In this document: positions 36,561-48,044 of the stretch, in pieces | How positions within the stretch are numbered: position 1 is the first letter of the stretch | Layout: each line of letters begins with the position of its first letter | Source: Pantoea endophytica | GTDB taxonomy: Bacteria; Pseudomonadota; Gammaproteobacteria; Enterobacterales; Enterobacteriaceae | DNA: 64,000 nt | NCBI RefSeq assembly: GCF_002858935.1 | Contig: NZ_PJRT01000024.1 | Span: 62,001-126,000, forward strand | Reading direction: 5' to 3' | Program-made: the position numbers and the translations under genes | Notes under the pieces: generated by a model | What the model was told of the DNA's origin: nothing | Seen by the model: only the letters and a program-made list of their open reading frames with translations | Databases searched by the model: none

Positions 36561-38837
36561 ATGCATCAACATGCTCACCCTTGCCGCTGTGGCAAATCAC
36601 ACCGTCAGTCACAGCCGCTGTGCTCGATTCGCAGCGTAAAACCCGCAACATTGAACATCTCCGCGGCGCAGCCCATCACGCCAGACAGCGATTGCGGCTG
36701 CTGTGACAGCGAAAGCGGCTCGCCAGGCGGCGAAAGCGACGCCGAAAGCGACAGGCCCGCCCTCTCTTCACATCAATTCCGCTGGCAGATTGCGGGCATG
36801 GATTGCCCCAGCTGCGCGCGTAAAATCGAAACCGCCGTGCAACGTGTACCGCAGGTTCAGCAAGCACGCGTGATTTTTGCCAGTGAAAAACTGGTGGTCG
36901 ATGCCGACCAGGATATCCGCGCCATCATTGAACAGGTGGTGAAAAATGCCGGCTTCGCGCTGAGCGCCAGCGATTCCCCATCGCCTCCACAACCCGAAAG
37001 CCGCTGGCAGGAAAACGCCGGTTTGCTGCTGCTTGGCGGAATGATGCTCGCCAGTTGGCTGCTGAGCCAGCTTTCGCCGGTTTGGGGCGATCGCCTGTTT
37101 ATCGCCACCACGTTGATAGGTTTAGCGCCGATCGCGCGCAGCGCCTGGAAGCTCCTGCGCAGTGGTTCGCCGTTCAGCATTGAGATGCTGATGACCATTG
37201 CCGCCGCCGGTGCGCTGGTGATTGGCGCGCACGCCGAAGCCGCGATGGTGCTGCTGCTGTTTCAACTGGGTGAACGCCTCGAAGCGTACGCCGCCGCACG
37301 CGCACGCCGTGGCGTCACCGCGCTGATGGCGCTGCGTCCCGCTACCGCCACGCGCATCAACGGCACACAGCGGGAAAACGTCCGCTTAGAAGCGCTGCAG
37401 CCCGGCGATGTGATTGAAGTGGCGGCCGGCGGACGTTTACCGGCCGATGGCGAACTGCTGCACGCCAGCGCCAGCTTTGATGAAAGCGCGTTGACCGGCG
37501 AATCGCTGCCGGTAGCGCGTGAGCCAGGCGAGCAGATCATGGCCGGTGCCACCAGCCTTGATCGTCTGGTGACGCTGAAAGTCATTTCCCAGCCGGGCCA
37601 AAGTGCCATTGACCGCATCCTGCAACTGATTGAGGAAGCCGAAACCCATCGTGCGCCGGTTGAGCGCTTTATCGATCGCTTCAGCCGCATCTATACGCCC
37701 GCCATTATGCTGCTGGCGCTGCTGGTGATGGTGCTGCCGCCGCTACTGGGCTTTGGCGCGTGGTTGCCGTGGATTTATAAAGGGCTGACGCTGTTGCTGA
37801 TTGGTTGCCCCTGTGCGCTGGTGATCTCCACGCCCGCGGCCATCACTTCCGGCCTGGCTGCTGCCGCGCGTCAGGGCGCGCTGATCAAAGGCGGCGCGGC
37901 GCTGGAGCGGCTCAGTCGCGTAAATATGATGGCGTTCGACAAAACCGGCACGCTGACCGCCGGTAAACCGCAGATCAGCCACATCCAGCCATTTGGCGTG
38001 ATGGCGGAAAACAACTTGCTCACCATCGCCGCCGCCGTTGAACAGGGTTCCACCCATCCGCTGGCGCGGGCGATTGTTATCGAGGCCGAGCGGCGCGCGC
38101 TCACGCTTCCGCAAGCTGCACAGCAGCAAACGCTGGCCGGCAGTGGTATTCGCGCTGCGATAGATGGCGTGACCTATCAACTGCTGACGCCGCGCGAAGT
38201 CAGCCATCTTGATAATGCACAACAGCAGCAGATTGCTCAGCTGGAAGCGCAAGGCCAAACCGTGGTGCTGCTGTTGCAGGAGCAGCAGGTTCTTGGCGCG
38301 TTAGCCTTGCAGGATCAGTTGCGCGCTGAAGCCCTCAGCGCGCTGTCTGAACTGAAGAAGCTTGGTGTTAACAGCATGATGCTGACCGGCGACAATCCAC
38401 GCGCGGCTGCGGTCATTGCCGCTAAGCTCAACATCGATTATCGCGCAGGTTTACTGCCCGCCGATAAAGTTGCGGCGGTGAGGACGTTAGGCACACAGCA
38501 CGCATTGGCAATGGTCGGCGATGGCATTAACGATGCGCCCGCCATGAAAGCCGCCACCATCGGCATTGCGATGGGCAGCGGCACCGATGTGGCGCTGGAA
38601 GCCGCAGATGTGGCATTAACGCAAAATCAGCTGGCGATTCTGCCGCGCACCATTGTGCTGGCACGGCGCACGCGTGCCATCATTCGTCAGAACGTGGCGC
38701 TGGCGTTGGGATTAAAGGCGATTTTTCTGGTCACCACGCTGCTCGGCTTCACCGGTTTGTGGCTGGCGGTCTTAGCGGATTCCGGTGCCACCGCACTGGT
38801 GACAGCCAACGCGCTGCGCTTGCTGCGTCAGCGTTAG
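36561..38837 (+). CDS. zntA: Zn2+/Cd2+/Pb2+-exporting P-type ATPase ZntA
   Basis: This 758-aa P1B-type ATPase (E. coli 732) pumps zinc, cadmium and lead out of the cytoplasm. The N-terminal tail is rich in Cys and His ('HPCRCGKSH', 'DCGCCDSES') and is followed by a heavy-metal-binding domain with GMDCPSC (Cys82, Cys85). Membrane site CPC at 416-418, phosphorylation motif DKTGT (Asp460), hinge 'GDGINDAP', and the C-terminal 'LADSGAT' aspartate are intact. An acidic Ser/Gly linker (about 48-70) lengthens the tail. GGAGG precedes the ATG. It overlaps the convergent tusA stop. Confidence 0.96.
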   Translation: MHQHAHPCRCGKSHRQSQPLCSIRSVKPATLNISAAQPITPDSDCGCCDSESGSPGGESDAESDRPALSSHQFRWQIAGMDCPSCARKIETAVQRVPQVQQARVIFASEKLVVDADQDIRAIIEQVVKNAGFALSASDSPSPPQPESRWQENAGLLLLGGMMLASWLLSQLSPVWGDRLFIATTLIGLAPIARSAWKLLRSGSPFSIEMLMTIAAAGALVIGAHAEAAMVLLLFQLGERLEAYAAARARRGVTALMALRPATATRINGTQRENVRLEALQPGDVIEVAAGGRLPADGELLHASASFDESALTGESLPVAREPGEQIMAGATSLDRLVTLKVISQPGQSAIDRILQLIEEAETHRAPVERFIDRFSRIYTPAIMLLALLVMVLPPLLGFGAWLPWIYKGLTLLLIGCPCALVISTPAAITSGLAAAARQGALIKGGAALERLSRVNMMAFDKTGTLTAGKPQISHIQPFGVMAENNLLTIAAAVEQGSTHPLARAIVIEAERRALTLPQAAQQQTLAGSGIRAAIDGVTYQLLTPREVSHLDNAQQQQIAQLEAQGQTVVLLLQEQQVLGALALQDQLRAEALSALSELKKLGVNSMMLTGDNPRAAAVIAAKLNIDYRAGLLPADKVAAVRTLGTQHALAMVGDGINDAPAMKAATIGIAMGSGTDVALEAADVALTQNQLAILPRTIVLARRTRAIIRQNVALALGLKAIFLVTTLLGFTGLWLAVLADSGATALVTANALRLLRQR

Positions 38838-39079
38838 GCGCCTTTTTTAATCAGAAACTGGTACGGCAAGCTTTCGGTCTGCTGTGCCAGCAACTCATGC
38901 TCCATAAAGCGGCAGAAACCAGGGATATCGCGCGTGGTGGCGGGATCGTCAGCAATGATCAGCAAGGTTTCACCGGCCTGCATGCTGCGCACGGTTTTAC
39001 GCACCATCATTACCGGCTCCGGGCAGCGCAGGCCAAGGGCATCAAGCTGATGGTCTGGCGCAGAAAAGGGATCGCTCAT
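38834..39079 (-). CDS. tusA: Sulfur-relay protein TusA
   Basis: This 81-aa sulfur carrier (same as E. coli) takes sulfane sulfur from IscS and passes it to TusBCD/E-MnmA for 2-thiouridine in tRNA. The active Cys19 lies in '[17 protein letters not shown]'. Its TAA overlaps the zntA TAG, so the two convergent genes share four bases with no terminator between them. Confidence 0.95.
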   Translation of the reverse strand: MSDPFSAPDHQLDALGLRCPEPVMMVRKTVRSMQAGETLLIIADDPATTRDIPGFCRFMEHELLAQQTESLPYQFLIKKGA

Positions 39080-39150
39080 GATTCTCTGTCAGTTGTTAGG
39101 GATGGGCGCTCATTCTAGCGCGCGAATAAGCCAACGCAAGGCGATAACGA

Positions 39151-39179
39151 TTGCGTTAAAATTAACCATTGCATAAATT
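39151..39179 (+). promoter_or_regulatory. Predicted sigma-70 promoter of yhhQ
   Basis: TTGCGT (39151-39156), 17 bp, TAAATT (39174-39179). Transcription would start near 39186 and give a leader of about 87 nt that contains the putative preQ1 aptamer. Confidence 0.6.
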
Positions 39180-39219
39180 GCGCAACGCGTTAAGATGCCG
39201 CCGATTTTTTATTTACCAC

Positions 39220-39266
39220 CGTGCCAATGCACGAACCTGGGTTCCCTCACCCCATCACTAAAAAGG
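39220..39266 (+). promoter_or_regulatory. Probable preQ1-I riboswitch ahead of yhhQ
   Basis: The segment CCTGGGTTCCCTCACCCC, then ATCACTAAAAAGG (39236-39266), follows the preQ1-I layout: a short GGGT/ACCC stem, a C-rich loop, and an A-rich tail ending in AAGG that doubles as the ribosome site of yhhQ. A small hairpin CGTGC-CAAT-GCACG precedes it. PreQ1-I riboswitches ahead of the YhhQ (COG1738) family are established for gammaproteobacteria, and YhhQ imports queuosine precursors. I could not score it with a covariance model. Confidence 0.68.
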
Positions 39267-39272
39267 CTTACA

Positions 39273-39938
39273 ATGATTAACTTCTCTGCACGTCAGCGCA
39301 TGCATGCGCTGTTTTGGCTATCGCTATTTCATCTGCTGGTGATCACCTCCAGTAACTATCTGGTCCAGCTGCCGGTTTCCATCTTCGGTTTTCACACCAC
39401 ATGGGGCGCGTTTAGCTTTCCGTTTATTTTCCTCGCCACCGATCTGACCGTGCGCATCTTTGGCGCGCCGCTGGCACGTCGCATTATTCTGGCGGTGATG
39501 ATTCCCGCGCTAGTGATCTCCTACATTGTTTCCTGCGTGTTCTATCAGGGCGAATGGCAAGGTTGGGCGTCACTGGAAGAGATGAATCTGTTTGTTGCCC
39601 GTATCGCCTGCGCCAGCTTTATGGCTTATGCGCTGGGACAAATCCTCGATGTGCACGTTTTTAACCGTTTGCGCCGTTTATCGCAGTGGTGGATTGCGCC
39701 AGCGGCAGCGATGTTCCTCGGTAATATCAGCGATACGCTGGCCTTCTTTTTCATCGCCTTCTACAAGAGCCCAGATCCGTTTATGGCCACGCATTGGGTC
39801 GAAATCGCGCTGGTGGATTACAGCTTCAAGGTTCTGATCTGCATGATCTTCTTCCTGCCCGCTTACGGCGTGCTGCTGAATGCCATGCTGAAGCGCTTAG
39901 CCGAACGTTCCGCGCAGCAGCAGATCAATTTCGGCTGA
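39273..39938 (+). CDS. yhhQ: Queuosine precursor transporter YhhQ (QPTR)
   Basis: This 221-aa inner-membrane protein (E. coli 221) imports preQ0/preQ1 for queuosine in tRNA. The core 'ALFWLSLFHLLVITSSNYLVQLPVSIFGFHTTWGAFSFPFIFLATDLTVRIFG' region is nearly identical to E. coli, and 'ASFMAYALGQILDVHVFNRLR' also matches. I chose the ATG at 39273 behind AAAAAGG; the frame remains open 78 bp upstream, through the riboswitch, but without a ribosome site. Confidence 0.94.
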   Translation: MINFSARQRMHALFWLSLFHLLVITSSNYLVQLPVSIFGFHTTWGAFSFPFIFLATDLTVRIFGAPLARRIILAVMIPALVISYIVSCVFYQGEWQGWASLEEMNLFVARIACASFMAYALGQILDVHVFNRLRRLSQWWIAPAAAMFLGNISDTLAFFFIAFYKSPDPFMATHWVEIALVDYSFKVLICMIFFLPAYGVLLNAMLKRLAERSAQQQINFG

Positions 39939-40054
39939 TTGCACATACACTAAATGCCGCATTACGCTAAGATTTCCTGACACTCCGGCGGTTGCTTTTG
40001 CTAACTAAATCCGCTTGTATAACGGCTGACTGGAATCATGTAAAAGGGAAAAGA

Positions 40055-40612
40055 ATGCGTAACGTAGTGAAATATGTGGGTATTGGCCTGTTGGTTATCG
40101 GCCTGGCGGCATGTGACCAGAAGAAAGATGATGCGGCAGCGAACAGCAACGGTGCGAGCGCCAGCCAGTCGGCCCAGACGGTTAACCTGATGGACGGCAA
40201 ACTGAGTTTCTCTTTGCCGGCGGGCATGTCTGACAAGAGCGGCAAGCTCGGCTCTGAATCCACCAACATGCACGTCTATGCCGACGAAACCGGTCAGCGC
40301 GCGATTATCGTGATTGCCGGCGACCCAACCAACGAAGCGCTTGATGCGCTGGCACAGCGTCTGGAACAGCAGCAGCGCGGTCGCGATCCTCAGCTGCAGG
40401 TGGTGTCTAATAAAGCGGTGACGCTGAAAGACCAGCCGGCACAGCAGCTGGATACGGTGATTTCTGCCAACAATCAGACCTCATGGTCTTCGGTGATTCT
40501 GGCGAAAGTGGATGGCAAACTGCTGACGCTGCAAATTACCTTGCCAGCCGACAACCAACAGCAAGCGCAAAGCGATGCTGATGGGATCGTCAAAAGCATC
40601 ACGTTGAAATAA
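40055..40612 (+). CDS. dcrB: Lipoprotein DcrB
   Basis: This 185-aa envelope lipoprotein (same as E. coli) has the lipobox LAAC at residues 17-20 in '[18 protein letters not shown]'. In E. coli it is needed for infection by phages C1 and C6 and affects lipoprotein maturation. I chose the ATG at 40055 behind GGGAA. Its stop codon TAA overlaps the first base of an ERIC element. Confidence 0.93.
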   Translation: MRNVVKYVGIGLLVIGLAACDQKKDDAAANSNGASASQSAQTVNLMDGKLSFSLPAGMSDKSGKLGSESTNMHVYADETGQRAIIVIAGDPTNEALDALAQRLEQQQRGRDPQLQVVSNKAVTLKDQPAQQLDTVISANNQTSWSSVILAKVDGKLLTLQITLPADNQQQAQSDADGIVKSITLK

Positions 40613-40736
40613 TACCCTTCATCCTTCGAACGGCAGGTGCGTTGGCTGCATTCGTTCACCCCGGTCACTTACTAAAGTAAGCTCCCGGGGATTCGCTCAT
40701 TTGCCGCCTTCCTGCCGTCCAAATGATTTTGGGTAT
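40612..40736. repeat. ERIC element 2
   Basis: The 125-bp element runs from ATACCCTTCATCCTTC to TTTTGGGTAT and carries the classical centre CACTTACTAAAGTAAGCTCC flanked by complementary arms. It lies between the convergent ends of dcrB and glgP, starting on the last base of the dcrB stop. It has the same length as the copy at 18455. Confidence 0.93.
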
Positions 40737-40756
40737 CGATTTGGGTGTTCACGTAG

Positions 40757-40775
40757 GGTCGCCATTCATGGCGAC
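40757..40775. repeat. Short palindrome GGTCGCCATTCATGGCGAC
   Basis: Eight-bp arms GTCGCCAT / ATGGCGAC surround a 2-nt centre, a sister of the palindrome at 35298. It lies 21 bp before the glgP stop and could end both dcrB and glgP transcripts. Confidence 0.6.
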
Positions 40776-40795
40776 TTGGTTCTGCAATCCTCGCC

Positions 40796-43243
40796 TTACA
40801 ATCTCACTGGCGAAATGTGCCAGATCTCATCCGCATATTCCTGAATGGTGCGGTCCGACGAGAAATAACCCATATTGGCGATATTCAGCGCCGCGCTACG
40901 TTGCCACTTATCCGGCTGGCGATACAGCTTGTCCACCTTGTCCTGGGTGTCCACATAGCTGCGGTAATCCGCCAGCAGCTGATAGTGATCGCCGAAGTTC
41001 ACCAGCGCATCAAACAGATTGCGATAGCGCCCTGGCTCCTGCGGGCTGAACACCCCGCTGGCGATTTGCGTCAGCGCCTGATGCAGCTCAGGATCATCCT
41101 CATAATACTTACGCGGGTTGTAACCGTCGGTGCGCAGCTTCTCGACCTGCGGCGTAGTGTTACCGAAGATAAAGATATTCTCCTTGCCGACATGCTCCAG
41201 CATCTCAACGTTGGCACCATCCAGCGTACCGATGGTTAACGCGCCGTTCAGCGCAAACTTCATGTTACTGGTGCCAGAGGCTTCGGTACCGGCAGTGGAG
41301 ATCTGCTCGGAGAGATCCGCCGCCGGAATGATGATCTGCGCCAGGCTCACGCCATAGTTTGGAATGAACACCACCTTCAGCTTGTTCTTCACCTGCGGAT
41401 CGTTGTTGATCACATTGGCGACGTCGTTGATCAAGTGAATGATGTGTTTCGCCACGTAATAGGCCGACGCCGCTTTGCCGGCGAAGAGATTAACGCGCGG
41501 CACCCATTCAGCGCTGGGATCGGCCTTGATGCGGTTGTAGCGCGTGATAACGTGCAGCACGTTCAGCAGCTGACGTTTGTATTCGTGGATGCGCTTGATC
41601 TGCACATCAAACAGCGCATGCGGATCGAGCACGATATCCATGTTCTTCGCCACCCAATCCGCCAGGCGTTTTTTGTTGGCAAACTTGGCGTCGGCGATCT
41701 GCTGGATAAAGGCCGGATAATCGATCTGCGTGGTCAATTCGTTGAGCTGGCCAAGATCGGTGCGCCAGTTGCGGCCAATCGCCTCGTCCAGCACCTCGGA
41801 GAGCGCCGGATTCGCCAGCGCCAGCCAGCGACGTGGCGTCACGCCGTTAGTTTTATTGCAGAAACGGCCCGGGAACAGACGCGCGAAGTCAGCGAACAGC
41901 GATTGCACCATCAAGTTGGAGTGCAACTCTGACACACCGTTAACTTTGTGGCTCACCACCACCGCCAGCCACGCCATGCGAATGCGGCGGCCGTCGTTCT
42001 CATCGATGATCGAGATGCGCGCTAACAGCTCCCAATCATCCGGGTAATATTCCTGAATGGTTTTCAGGAAGTAGTCGTTAATTTCAAAAATAATGCTGAG
42101 ATGACGCGGCAGGATCTTGCCAATCATATCCACTGGCCAGGTTTCCAGCGCTTCCGTCATCAGCGTGTGGTTGGTGTAGGAGAACACCTGACAGGTCACT
42201 TCAAAGGCATCGTCCCAGCTGAATTTCTGCTCGTCGATCAGTATGCGCATCAGTTCCGGGATCGCCAGCACCGGATGCGTATCGTTGAGGTGGATGGCAA
42301 TTTTGTCCGGCAAATTGTCCCAGGTTTCATGCATCTGCCAGTGACGATTGAGAATATCCTGCACCGTCGAGGAGACGAGGAAATACTCCTGACGCAGACG
42401 CAGCTCGCGCCCCGAATAGGTGGAGTCATCGGGATAGAGCACGCGCGACACGTTTTCCGAGTGGTTTTTATCTTCTACTGCGGCGAAGTAATCACCCTGG
42501 TTGAACTTACCGAGGTTGATTTCGTTACTGGCCTGCGCGCCCCACAAGCGCAGCGTGTTGGTGGCATCGGTATCAAAACCGGGAATGATTTGATCGTAAG
42601 CCATCGCCACGATCTCCTCGGTTTCCACCCAGCGCACCCGCGCGCCTTCATGCTGCAGACGGCCACCGAAACGCACTTTGTAGCGCGTATTAAAGCGCTG
42701 AAATTCCCACGGATTGCCGTACTCCAGCCAATAATCCGGCGATTCGCGCTGCTGCCCGTCGACGATATTCTGCTTAAACATGCCGTAGTCATAACGAATG
42801 CCGTAGCCGCGCCCCGGTAAACCGAGCGTGGCGAGCGAATCCAGGAAGCAGGCCGCCAAACGTCCCAAACCGCCGTTACCGAGGCCGGGATCGTTCTCCT
42901 CTTCCATCAGTTCGCTGAGGTCGAGGCCCATCTCTTCCAGCGCCTGATTGAGATCCTCATAAATGCCCATCGCCAGCAACGCGTTGCCGAGCGTGCGCCC
43001 CATCAGGAACTCCATCGACAGGTAATAAACCTGCCGCACATCCTGCGAGAGCTGCGCGCGGCTGGAGCGCAGCCAGCGTTCCACCATGCGATCACGCACC
43101 GCCAGCAGCGCGGCGTTGAGCCACTCATGCTTATTCGCGATCGATGGATCTTTACCAATAGTAAACATCAGCTTATAGGCGATTGAGTGCTTCAGTGCAT
43201 CAACCGTCAGCGTGGGTGAGGCATAGGTGAAAGGTGCATTCAT
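40796..43243 (-). CDS. glgP: Glycogen phosphorylase GlgP
   Basis: This 815-aa cytoplasmic enzyme (E. coli 815) releases glucose-1-phosphate from glycogen ends. The pyridoxal-phosphate lysine lies in '[27 protein letters not shown]', and family blocks such as '[23 protein letters not shown]' and '[15 protein letters not shown]' are present. It is the last gene of glgBXCAP, 21 bp after glgA. Confidence 0.97.
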   Translation of the reverse strand: MNAPFTYASPTLTVDALKHSIAYKLMFTIGKDPSIANKHEWLNAALLAVRDRMVERWLRSSRAQLSQDVRQVYYLSMEFLMGRTLGNALLAMGIYEDLNQALEEMGLDLSELMEEENDPGLGNGGLGRLAACFLDSLATLGLPGRGYGIRYDYGMFKQNIVDGQQRESPDYWLEYGNPWEFQRFNTRYKVRFGGRLQHEGARVRWVETEEIVAMAYDQIIPGFDTDATNTLRLWGAQASNEINLGKFNQGDYFAAVEDKNHSENVSRVLYPDDSTYSGRELRLRQEYFLVSSTVQDILNRHWQMHETWDNLPDKIAIHLNDTHPVLAIPELMRILIDEQKFSWDDAFEVTCQVFSYTNHTLMTEALETWPVDMIGKILPRHLSIIFEINDYFLKTIQEYYPDDWELLARISIIDENDGRRIRMAWLAVVVSHKVNGVSELHSNLMVQSLFADFARLFPGRFCNKTNGVTPRRWLALANPALSEVLDEAIGRNWRTDLGQLNELTTQIDYPAFIQQIADAKFANKKRLADWVAKNMDIVLDPHALFDVQIKRIHEYKRQLLNVLHVITRYNRIKADPSAEWVPRVNLFAGKAASAYYVAKHIIHLINDVANVINNDPQVKNKLKVVFIPNYGVSLAQIIIPAADLSEQISTAGTEASGTSNMKFALNGALTIGTLDGANVEMLEHVGKENIFIFGNTTPQVEKLRTDGYNPRKYYEDDPELHQALTQIASGVFSPQEPGRYRNLFDALVNFGDHYQLLADYRSYVDTQDKVDKLYRQPDKWQRSAALNIANMGYFSSDRTIQEYADEIWHISPVRL

Positions 43244-43264
43244 ATCAAGTATCCCAATCTCTCA

Positions 43265-44698
43265 TTACAGCAAACGTTGATAAAGATCGCGGTAGGCTTG
43301 TGCTGCCACCTGCCAACTAAAATCCATCCCCATCGCCTGCCGCTGAACGTAACGCCAGAGTGCAGGACGAGACCACAGAACAAATGCGCGCCGAATCGCC
43401 CGCAGCAGCGACCAGGCATTACTGTCTTCAAAGGTGAAACCGCTGGCGACGCCATCCGCCAGATTCTCAAGCGAGCTGTCTTGCACCGTATCCGCCAGTC
43501 CGCCAGTGCGACGCACCAGCGGCAGCGTACCGTATTTCAAACCATACAGCTGGGTTAAGCCGCACGGCTCAAAACGGCTCGGCACCATAATCACATCCGC
43601 GCCGCCAACAATGCGGTGCGAGAAGGCTTCGTGATAACCAATCTGCACGCCAACGCGGCCCGGATGCTCCGCCGCCGCCGCAAGGAAACCTTGCTGCAGC
43701 TCCGCATCGCCCTGGCCGAGCAGCACCAACTGTCCGCCCTGCGCCAGTAAGCCCGGTAGCGCTTCCAGCACCAGATCCAGCCCTTTCTGTTTGGTCAGAC
43801 GGCTGATGACGCAGAACACCGGTGCTTTGTCATCCACCTTCAGGCCCATGGCAATTTGCAGCTGGCGCTTGTTCTCCGCTTTGCTCTCCAGCGTTTCGCT
43901 GTCGTAGCGCGCGGTGAGCAGCAGGTCGTGCGCCGGGTCCCAGATGCCGGGATCGACGCCGTTCAAAATCCCGCTCAGGCGCCCTTCACGCAGTCGCTGT
44001 TCGAGCAGTGATTCCATGCCGTAACCAAATTCCGGTCGGGTAATCTCCAGCGCGTAAGTCGGGCTGACCGCCGTAATGTGATCGGCAAAGAACAGCCCCG
44101 CCTTGAGGTAGGAAATTTGCCCGAAGAACTCCAGTCCATGCATGTCGAAGAACGCGCGCGGGATCTGGATCTCATCCAGATGACGCGCCGAAAACAGCCC
44201 TTGATACGCCAGATTATGCACGGTGAACACCGTTTTCGCCGGACGCCCGCGCGCCGCAATATAGGCGCAGGTTAAGCCAGCATGCCAGTCATGCGCATGC
44301 ACGATATCTGGCTGCCAGTCGGTATCCAGCCCGCTGGCAATCTCGGCGCCCATCCAGCCCAGCAGCGCAAAACGCAGATAGTTATCGACGTAAGCAAACT
44401 GCGACGTATCGTGATACGGGCTGCCGGGACGTTCATACAATCCCGGCGCATCGATTAAATAAATACCAACGCCGTTAAATTGTCCAAAAAGTAAGCGTAC
44501 CGGTCCCGCAAAAGTTTGCAACTCCGCCAGGACCTCTGTATCAGGAATCCCTTTACGCAGATCCGGAAAGGCGGGAATCAACACCCGCGCATCCGTACCA
44601 TCGGCTATTTGCGCCTGTGGTAATGCACCGACGACATCAGCCAGTCCGCCGGTTTTCAACAGCGGGAAAAGCTCTGAACAGACATGTAAAACCTGCAT
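43265..44698 (-). CDS. glgA: Glycogen synthase GlgA
   Basis: This 477-aa glycosyltransferase (GT5; same length as E. coli) extends alpha-1,4-glucan from ADP-glucose. The ADP-glucose-binding [13 protein letters not shown] motif starts at about residue 15. The C-terminal '[23 protein letters not shown]' holds the catalytic Glu. It follows glgC after a 63-bp gap. Confidence 0.97.
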   Translation of the reverse strand: MQVLHVCSELFPLLKTGGLADVVGALPQAQIADGTDARVLIPAFPDLRKGIPDTEVLAELQTFAGPVRLLFGQFNGVGIYLIDAPGLYERPGSPYHDTSQFAYVDNYLRFALLGWMGAEIASGLDTDWQPDIVHAHDWHAGLTCAYIAARGRPAKTVFTVHNLAYQGLFSARHLDEIQIPRAFFDMHGLEFFGQISYLKAGLFFADHITAVSPTYALEITRPEFGYGMESLLEQRLREGRLSGILNGVDPGIWDPAHDLLLTARYDSETLESKAENKRQLQIAMGLKVDDKAPVFCVISRLTKQKGLDLVLEALPGLLAQGGQLVLLGQGDAELQQGFLAAAAEHPGRVGVQIGYHEAFSHRIVGGADVIMVPSRFEPCGLTQLYGLKYGTLPLVRRTGGLADTVQDSSLENLADGVASGFTFEDSNAWSLLRAIRRAFVLWSRPALWRYVQRQAMGMDFSWQVAAQAYRDLYQRLL

Positions 44699-44761
44699 CC
44701 TGAACCCCTATTGTTATCGCACACGTTCCACGCGGCAATTTTCTCTATATTCTTTCGTCAC

Positions 44762-46054
44762 TTACTGACCGCCTCCGGCCAATTTGGCCAGCATGGCGCG
44801 CGTCACCAGTACGATGCCCTCTTCAGAACGGTAAAAACGACGGCTGTCTTCGTCGGGGTTTTCGCCAATGACCATACCTTCTGGCAGTTCGCAGGCGCGA
44901 TCGATCACGCAGCGACGCAGACGACACGATCGGCCAACCACCACATCAGGCAGCAGCACTGCGGAATCAATATTGCAAAACGAGTTGATGCGAATACGCG
45001 GGAACAGCACCGAGTTCACCACCACCGAACCGGAGATGATGCAGCCGCCCGAGACCAGCGAATTCATTGTCATGCCGTGGCTGCCGGATCGATCCTGAAC
45101 AAATTTCGCCGGCGGCAGCGGCTCCATGTGGGTACGAATCGGCCAGCTGTGATCGTACATATCCAGCTCAGGCGTGACCGACGCTAAATCGAGATTGGCG
45201 CGCCAGTAAGCTTCCAGCGTTCCAACGTCGCGCCAGTACGGCTCGGCGTTTTCATCAACCTGCACGCAGGAGAGCGTGAAGGAGTGCGCATACGCCTCGC
45301 CGCTGGCGACAATTTTCGGCAGCAGATCTTTGCCGAAATCGTGGCTGGAATCGGCTACATGCAGATCCTCTTCCAGCAGCTGGTAAAGGTAATCGGCGTT
45401 GAACACGTAAATGCCCATGCTGGCCAGCGCGCGGGTATCGTCACCCGGCATTGACGGCGGCTTCGGCGGTTTTTCGACAAAATCGATCACGTTGTTTTCG
45501 GCATCCACCGCCATCACCCCAAACGCCGTGGCTTCAGCTAACGGCACCGGCAAGCAGGCGATGGTGCATTTGGCACCGCGATCGACGTGGTCGAGCAGCA
45601 TGCGCGAGTAATCCATTTTGTAGATGTGATCCCCGGCGAGGATCACGATGTACTGCGCGTTATAGCGGCGAATAATGTCGAGGTTTTGCGTCACCGCATC
45701 GGCAGTCCCGCGATACCAATGTTCGGTAGCGGCACGCTGCTGCGCCGGCAGCAGATCGACAAACTCGTTCATCTCTTCGTTGAACAGCGACCAGCCACGC
45801 TGGATGTGCTGCACCAGCGTATGCGACTGATATTGGGTGATCACGCCGATGCGCCGAATGCCCGAGTTGATGCAGTTGGACAGCGCAAAGTCGATGATGC
45901 GGAACTTGCCACCGAAGTGCACGGCAGGTTTGGCGCGTTTCGCGGTGAGATCTTTCAGGCGCGTACCGCGCCCGCCAGCAAGGATCAGGGCGACCGTTTG
46001 TGTAGGGAGCTGGCGCGCCAGCATCAGATGATCTGTTCTATCTAATTTCACCAT
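44762..46054 (-). CDS. glgC: Glucose-1-phosphate adenylyltransferase GlgC
   Basis: This 430-aa enzyme (E. coli 431) makes ADP-glucose; it is the allosteric control point of glycogen synthesis (activated by fructose-1,6-bisphosphate, inhibited by AMP). N-terminal nucleotide loop '[28 protein letters not shown]', catalytic '[13 protein letters not shown]' and '[17 protein letters not shown]', C-terminal left-handed beta-helix with the effector region. It lies 10 bp after glgX. Confidence 0.97.
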   Translation of the reverse strand: MVKLDRTDHLMLARQLPTQTVALILAGGRGTRLKDLTAKRAKPAVHFGGKFRIIDFALSNCINSGIRRIGVITQYQSHTLVQHIQRGWSLFNEEMNEFVDLLPAQQRAATEHWYRGTADAVTQNLDIIRRYNAQYIVILAGDHIYKMDYSRMLLDHVDRGAKCTIACLPVPLAEATAFGVMAVDAENNVIDFVEKPPKPPSMPGDDTRALASMGIYVFNADYLYQLLEEDLHVADSSHDFGKDLLPKIVASGEAYAHSFTLSCVQVDENAEPYWRDVGTLEAYWRANLDLASVTPELDMYDHSWPIRTHMEPLPPAKFVQDRSGSHGMTMNSLVSGGCIISGSVVVNSVLFPRIRINSFCNIDSAVLLPDVVVGRSCRLRRCVIDRACELPEGMVIGENPDEDSRRFYRSEEGIVLVTRAMLAKLAGGGQ

Positions 46055-46064
46055 GTCTGACTCC

Positions 46065-48044
46065 TTATGATTGCTTTAGGAACACACACACACCGTGTGC
46101 GGGACCGTGCCAGACAGTTGTCAGGATGGGGTTATCTTCCCCGGCGAAAGGAGGAATGGCACGCCACTCTCCGTCTGGTAAGGCGATATCACTCACCGAT
46201 TCCGTGGCGTTTATTGTTATTAACCAGCGGCCGGAGAGCAGGATCTGCATTCGGTGCGTCCCCTGTTCCCACTGCTCGGCTTCCAGTGGTGTGCCGCTGG
46301 CATTGCACCACTGCACGCTGCCATCGCCCTCCTGCCACCAGCGATCCTGCGTCAACGCGGGAATGCGCTGGCGCAGACGGATTAACGCAGCAGTGAAGTC
46401 GACCAGGCCAAAATCATCCTGTTGCCAGTTCAACCAGGTCAGCGGGTTGTCCTGACAATAGGCGTTGTTGTTGCCATGCTGGCTGTGACCGCGTTCGTCA
46501 CCCGCCAGCAGCATCGGCGTGCCCTGCGCCAGCAGCAGCGTGGTCAGTAAGCCATGCACGCTGCGCCGCCGCCGTTCGACAATATCGAAATTGACCTGCA
46601 GTCCCTCTTTGCCGTGGTTATGGCTGAAGTTACTGCTGCTGCCGTCGCGATTGTCTTCGCCGTTAGCCTGATTGTGTTTGTTGTTAAAACTCACCACATC
46701 GCGCAGCGTGAAGCCGTCGTGAGCGGTAATGAGATTGATGCTGGCGTGCGGCAGCCGCGCCTCACGCTGGAAAACGTCGCTGGATGCGGCAAAACGGCGG
46801 GCGAAATCGCCATTATTCAGTTGACCATGCAGCCAGTAACGGCGCGCCGCATCGCGAAAATGGTCGTTCCACTCGGCGAAGTCCGGCGGAAAGTTGCCGA
46901 CCTGATAACCGCCGGGGCCGATGTCCCACGGCTCGGCAATCAGCTTCACCTGCGACAGCAGCGGACAGGCTTTGATGGCGGCAAACAGCGGCGCATCCTG
47001 ATGAAACTCCGGTGTGCGTCCCAGCACGCTGGCGAGGTCAAAACGGAACCCATCAACATGGCAAACACGCACCCAGTAGCGCAGCGCTTCCAGCGCCCAC
47101 GTCATCACCTGCGGATGACTAAGATTTAGCGTGTTGCCGCAGCCGGTCCAGTTTTGATATTCGCCGTTGCCATCCAGCCAGTAATAGCTGGCGTTATCCA
47201 CGCCGCGCAGGGAAATCGTTGGCCCGATCTCTTCCAGCTCGGCGGTATGGTTGAACACCACATCCAGAATCACTTCGATGCCCGCGGCATGCAGTGCTTT
47301 AACCGCCTGCTGAAACTCCTGCAGCGGCGTTAAACCGTTTTCGCCCGAGGCGTAACGCGCATCCACCGCCCACAAGGCAAAGGGGTTGTAGCCCCAGTAA
47401 TTACTCAATCCCAAACGGCGCAGGCGCGGCTCGCTGGTGAATTGGGCAATCGGCAGCAGTTCCAGCGCGGTGATGCCGAGGTGGCGCAGGTACTTCACCA
47501 TAGCAGGATGACCCAGCGCCGCATAAGTGCCACGCAACCTTTCCGGAATTTCCGGATGCTGCTGGGTTAAGCCGCGTACGTGTGCTTCATAGATCACCGT
47601 GTTGCCCCACGGCGTCCGCGGCGCGTGATCGTCCTCCCAGTCAAAATCTTCGGCAGTCACCAACGATTTCGGCGCGATGGCGGCGTTATCCAAACCATCC
47701 GGCTCGCGTTCGCCGCCGTTGAAACGCGCGTCGTCCGCCACTTCACCCGCCACCGCTTTGGCGCAGGGATCGACCAACAGCTTAGCCGGATTGAAGCGAT
47801 GTCCCTGCTGCGGCGCCCACGGACCGTGAACGCGATAGCCGTAGCGCTGGCCGGGCTTCAGCGCGGGAAAATAGCCGTGCCAGATATCACCGCTGCGCGC
47901 GGGCAGCGCGAAACGGCGCTCAGCACCGTGCGCGTCGAACAGGCAGAGTTCAACGCGTTCGGCATGCTGGGAGAACAGCGTGAAATTAACGCCGTGCCCA
48001 TCATAGTGCGCACCTAACGGTTCCGGCTGCCCCTGCTCCAGCAT
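46065..48044 (-). CDS. glgX: Glycogen debranching enzyme GlgX
   Basis: This 659-aa GH13 isoamylase-type enzyme (E. coli 657) removes short alpha-1,6 side chains left by GlgP. N-terminal CBM48-like domain ('[27 protein letters not shown]') and GH13 core with '[14 protein letters not shown]' (nucleophile Asp), '[19 protein letters not shown]' (acid Glu) and '[10 protein letters not shown]'. I chose the ATG at 48044, which overlaps the glgB stop (TGATG); a TTG 24 bp upstream lies inside glgB. Confidence 0.96.
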   Translation of the reverse strand: MLEQGQPEPLGAHYDGHGVNFTLFSQHAERVELCLFDAHGAERRFALPARSGDIWHGYFPALKPGQRYGYRVHGPWAPQQGHRFNPAKLLVDPCAKAVAGEVADDARFNGGEREPDGLDNAAIAPKSLVTAEDFDWEDDHAPRTPWGNTVIYEAHVRGLTQQHPEIPERLRGTYAALGHPAMVKYLRHLGITALELLPIAQFTSEPRLRRLGLSNYWGYNPFALWAVDARYASGENGLTPLQEFQQAVKALHAAGIEVILDVVFNHTAELEEIGPTISLRGVDNASYYWLDGNGEYQNWTGCGNTLNLSHPQVMTWALEALRYWVRVCHVDGFRFDLASVLGRTPEFHQDAPLFAAIKACPLLSQVKLIAEPWDIGPGGYQVGNFPPDFAEWNDHFRDAARRYWLHGQLNNGDFARRFAASSDVFQREARLPHASINLITAHDGFTLRDVVSFNNKHNQANGEDNRDGSSSNFSHNHGKEGLQVNFDIVERRRRSVHGLLTTLLLAQGTPMLLAGDERGHSQHGNNNAYCQDNPLTWLNWQQDDFGLVDFTAALIRLRQRIPALTQDRWWQEGDGSVQWCNASGTPLEAEQWEQGTHRMQILLSGRWLITINATESVSDIALPDGEWRAIPPFAGEDNPILTTVWHGPAHGVCVFLKQS

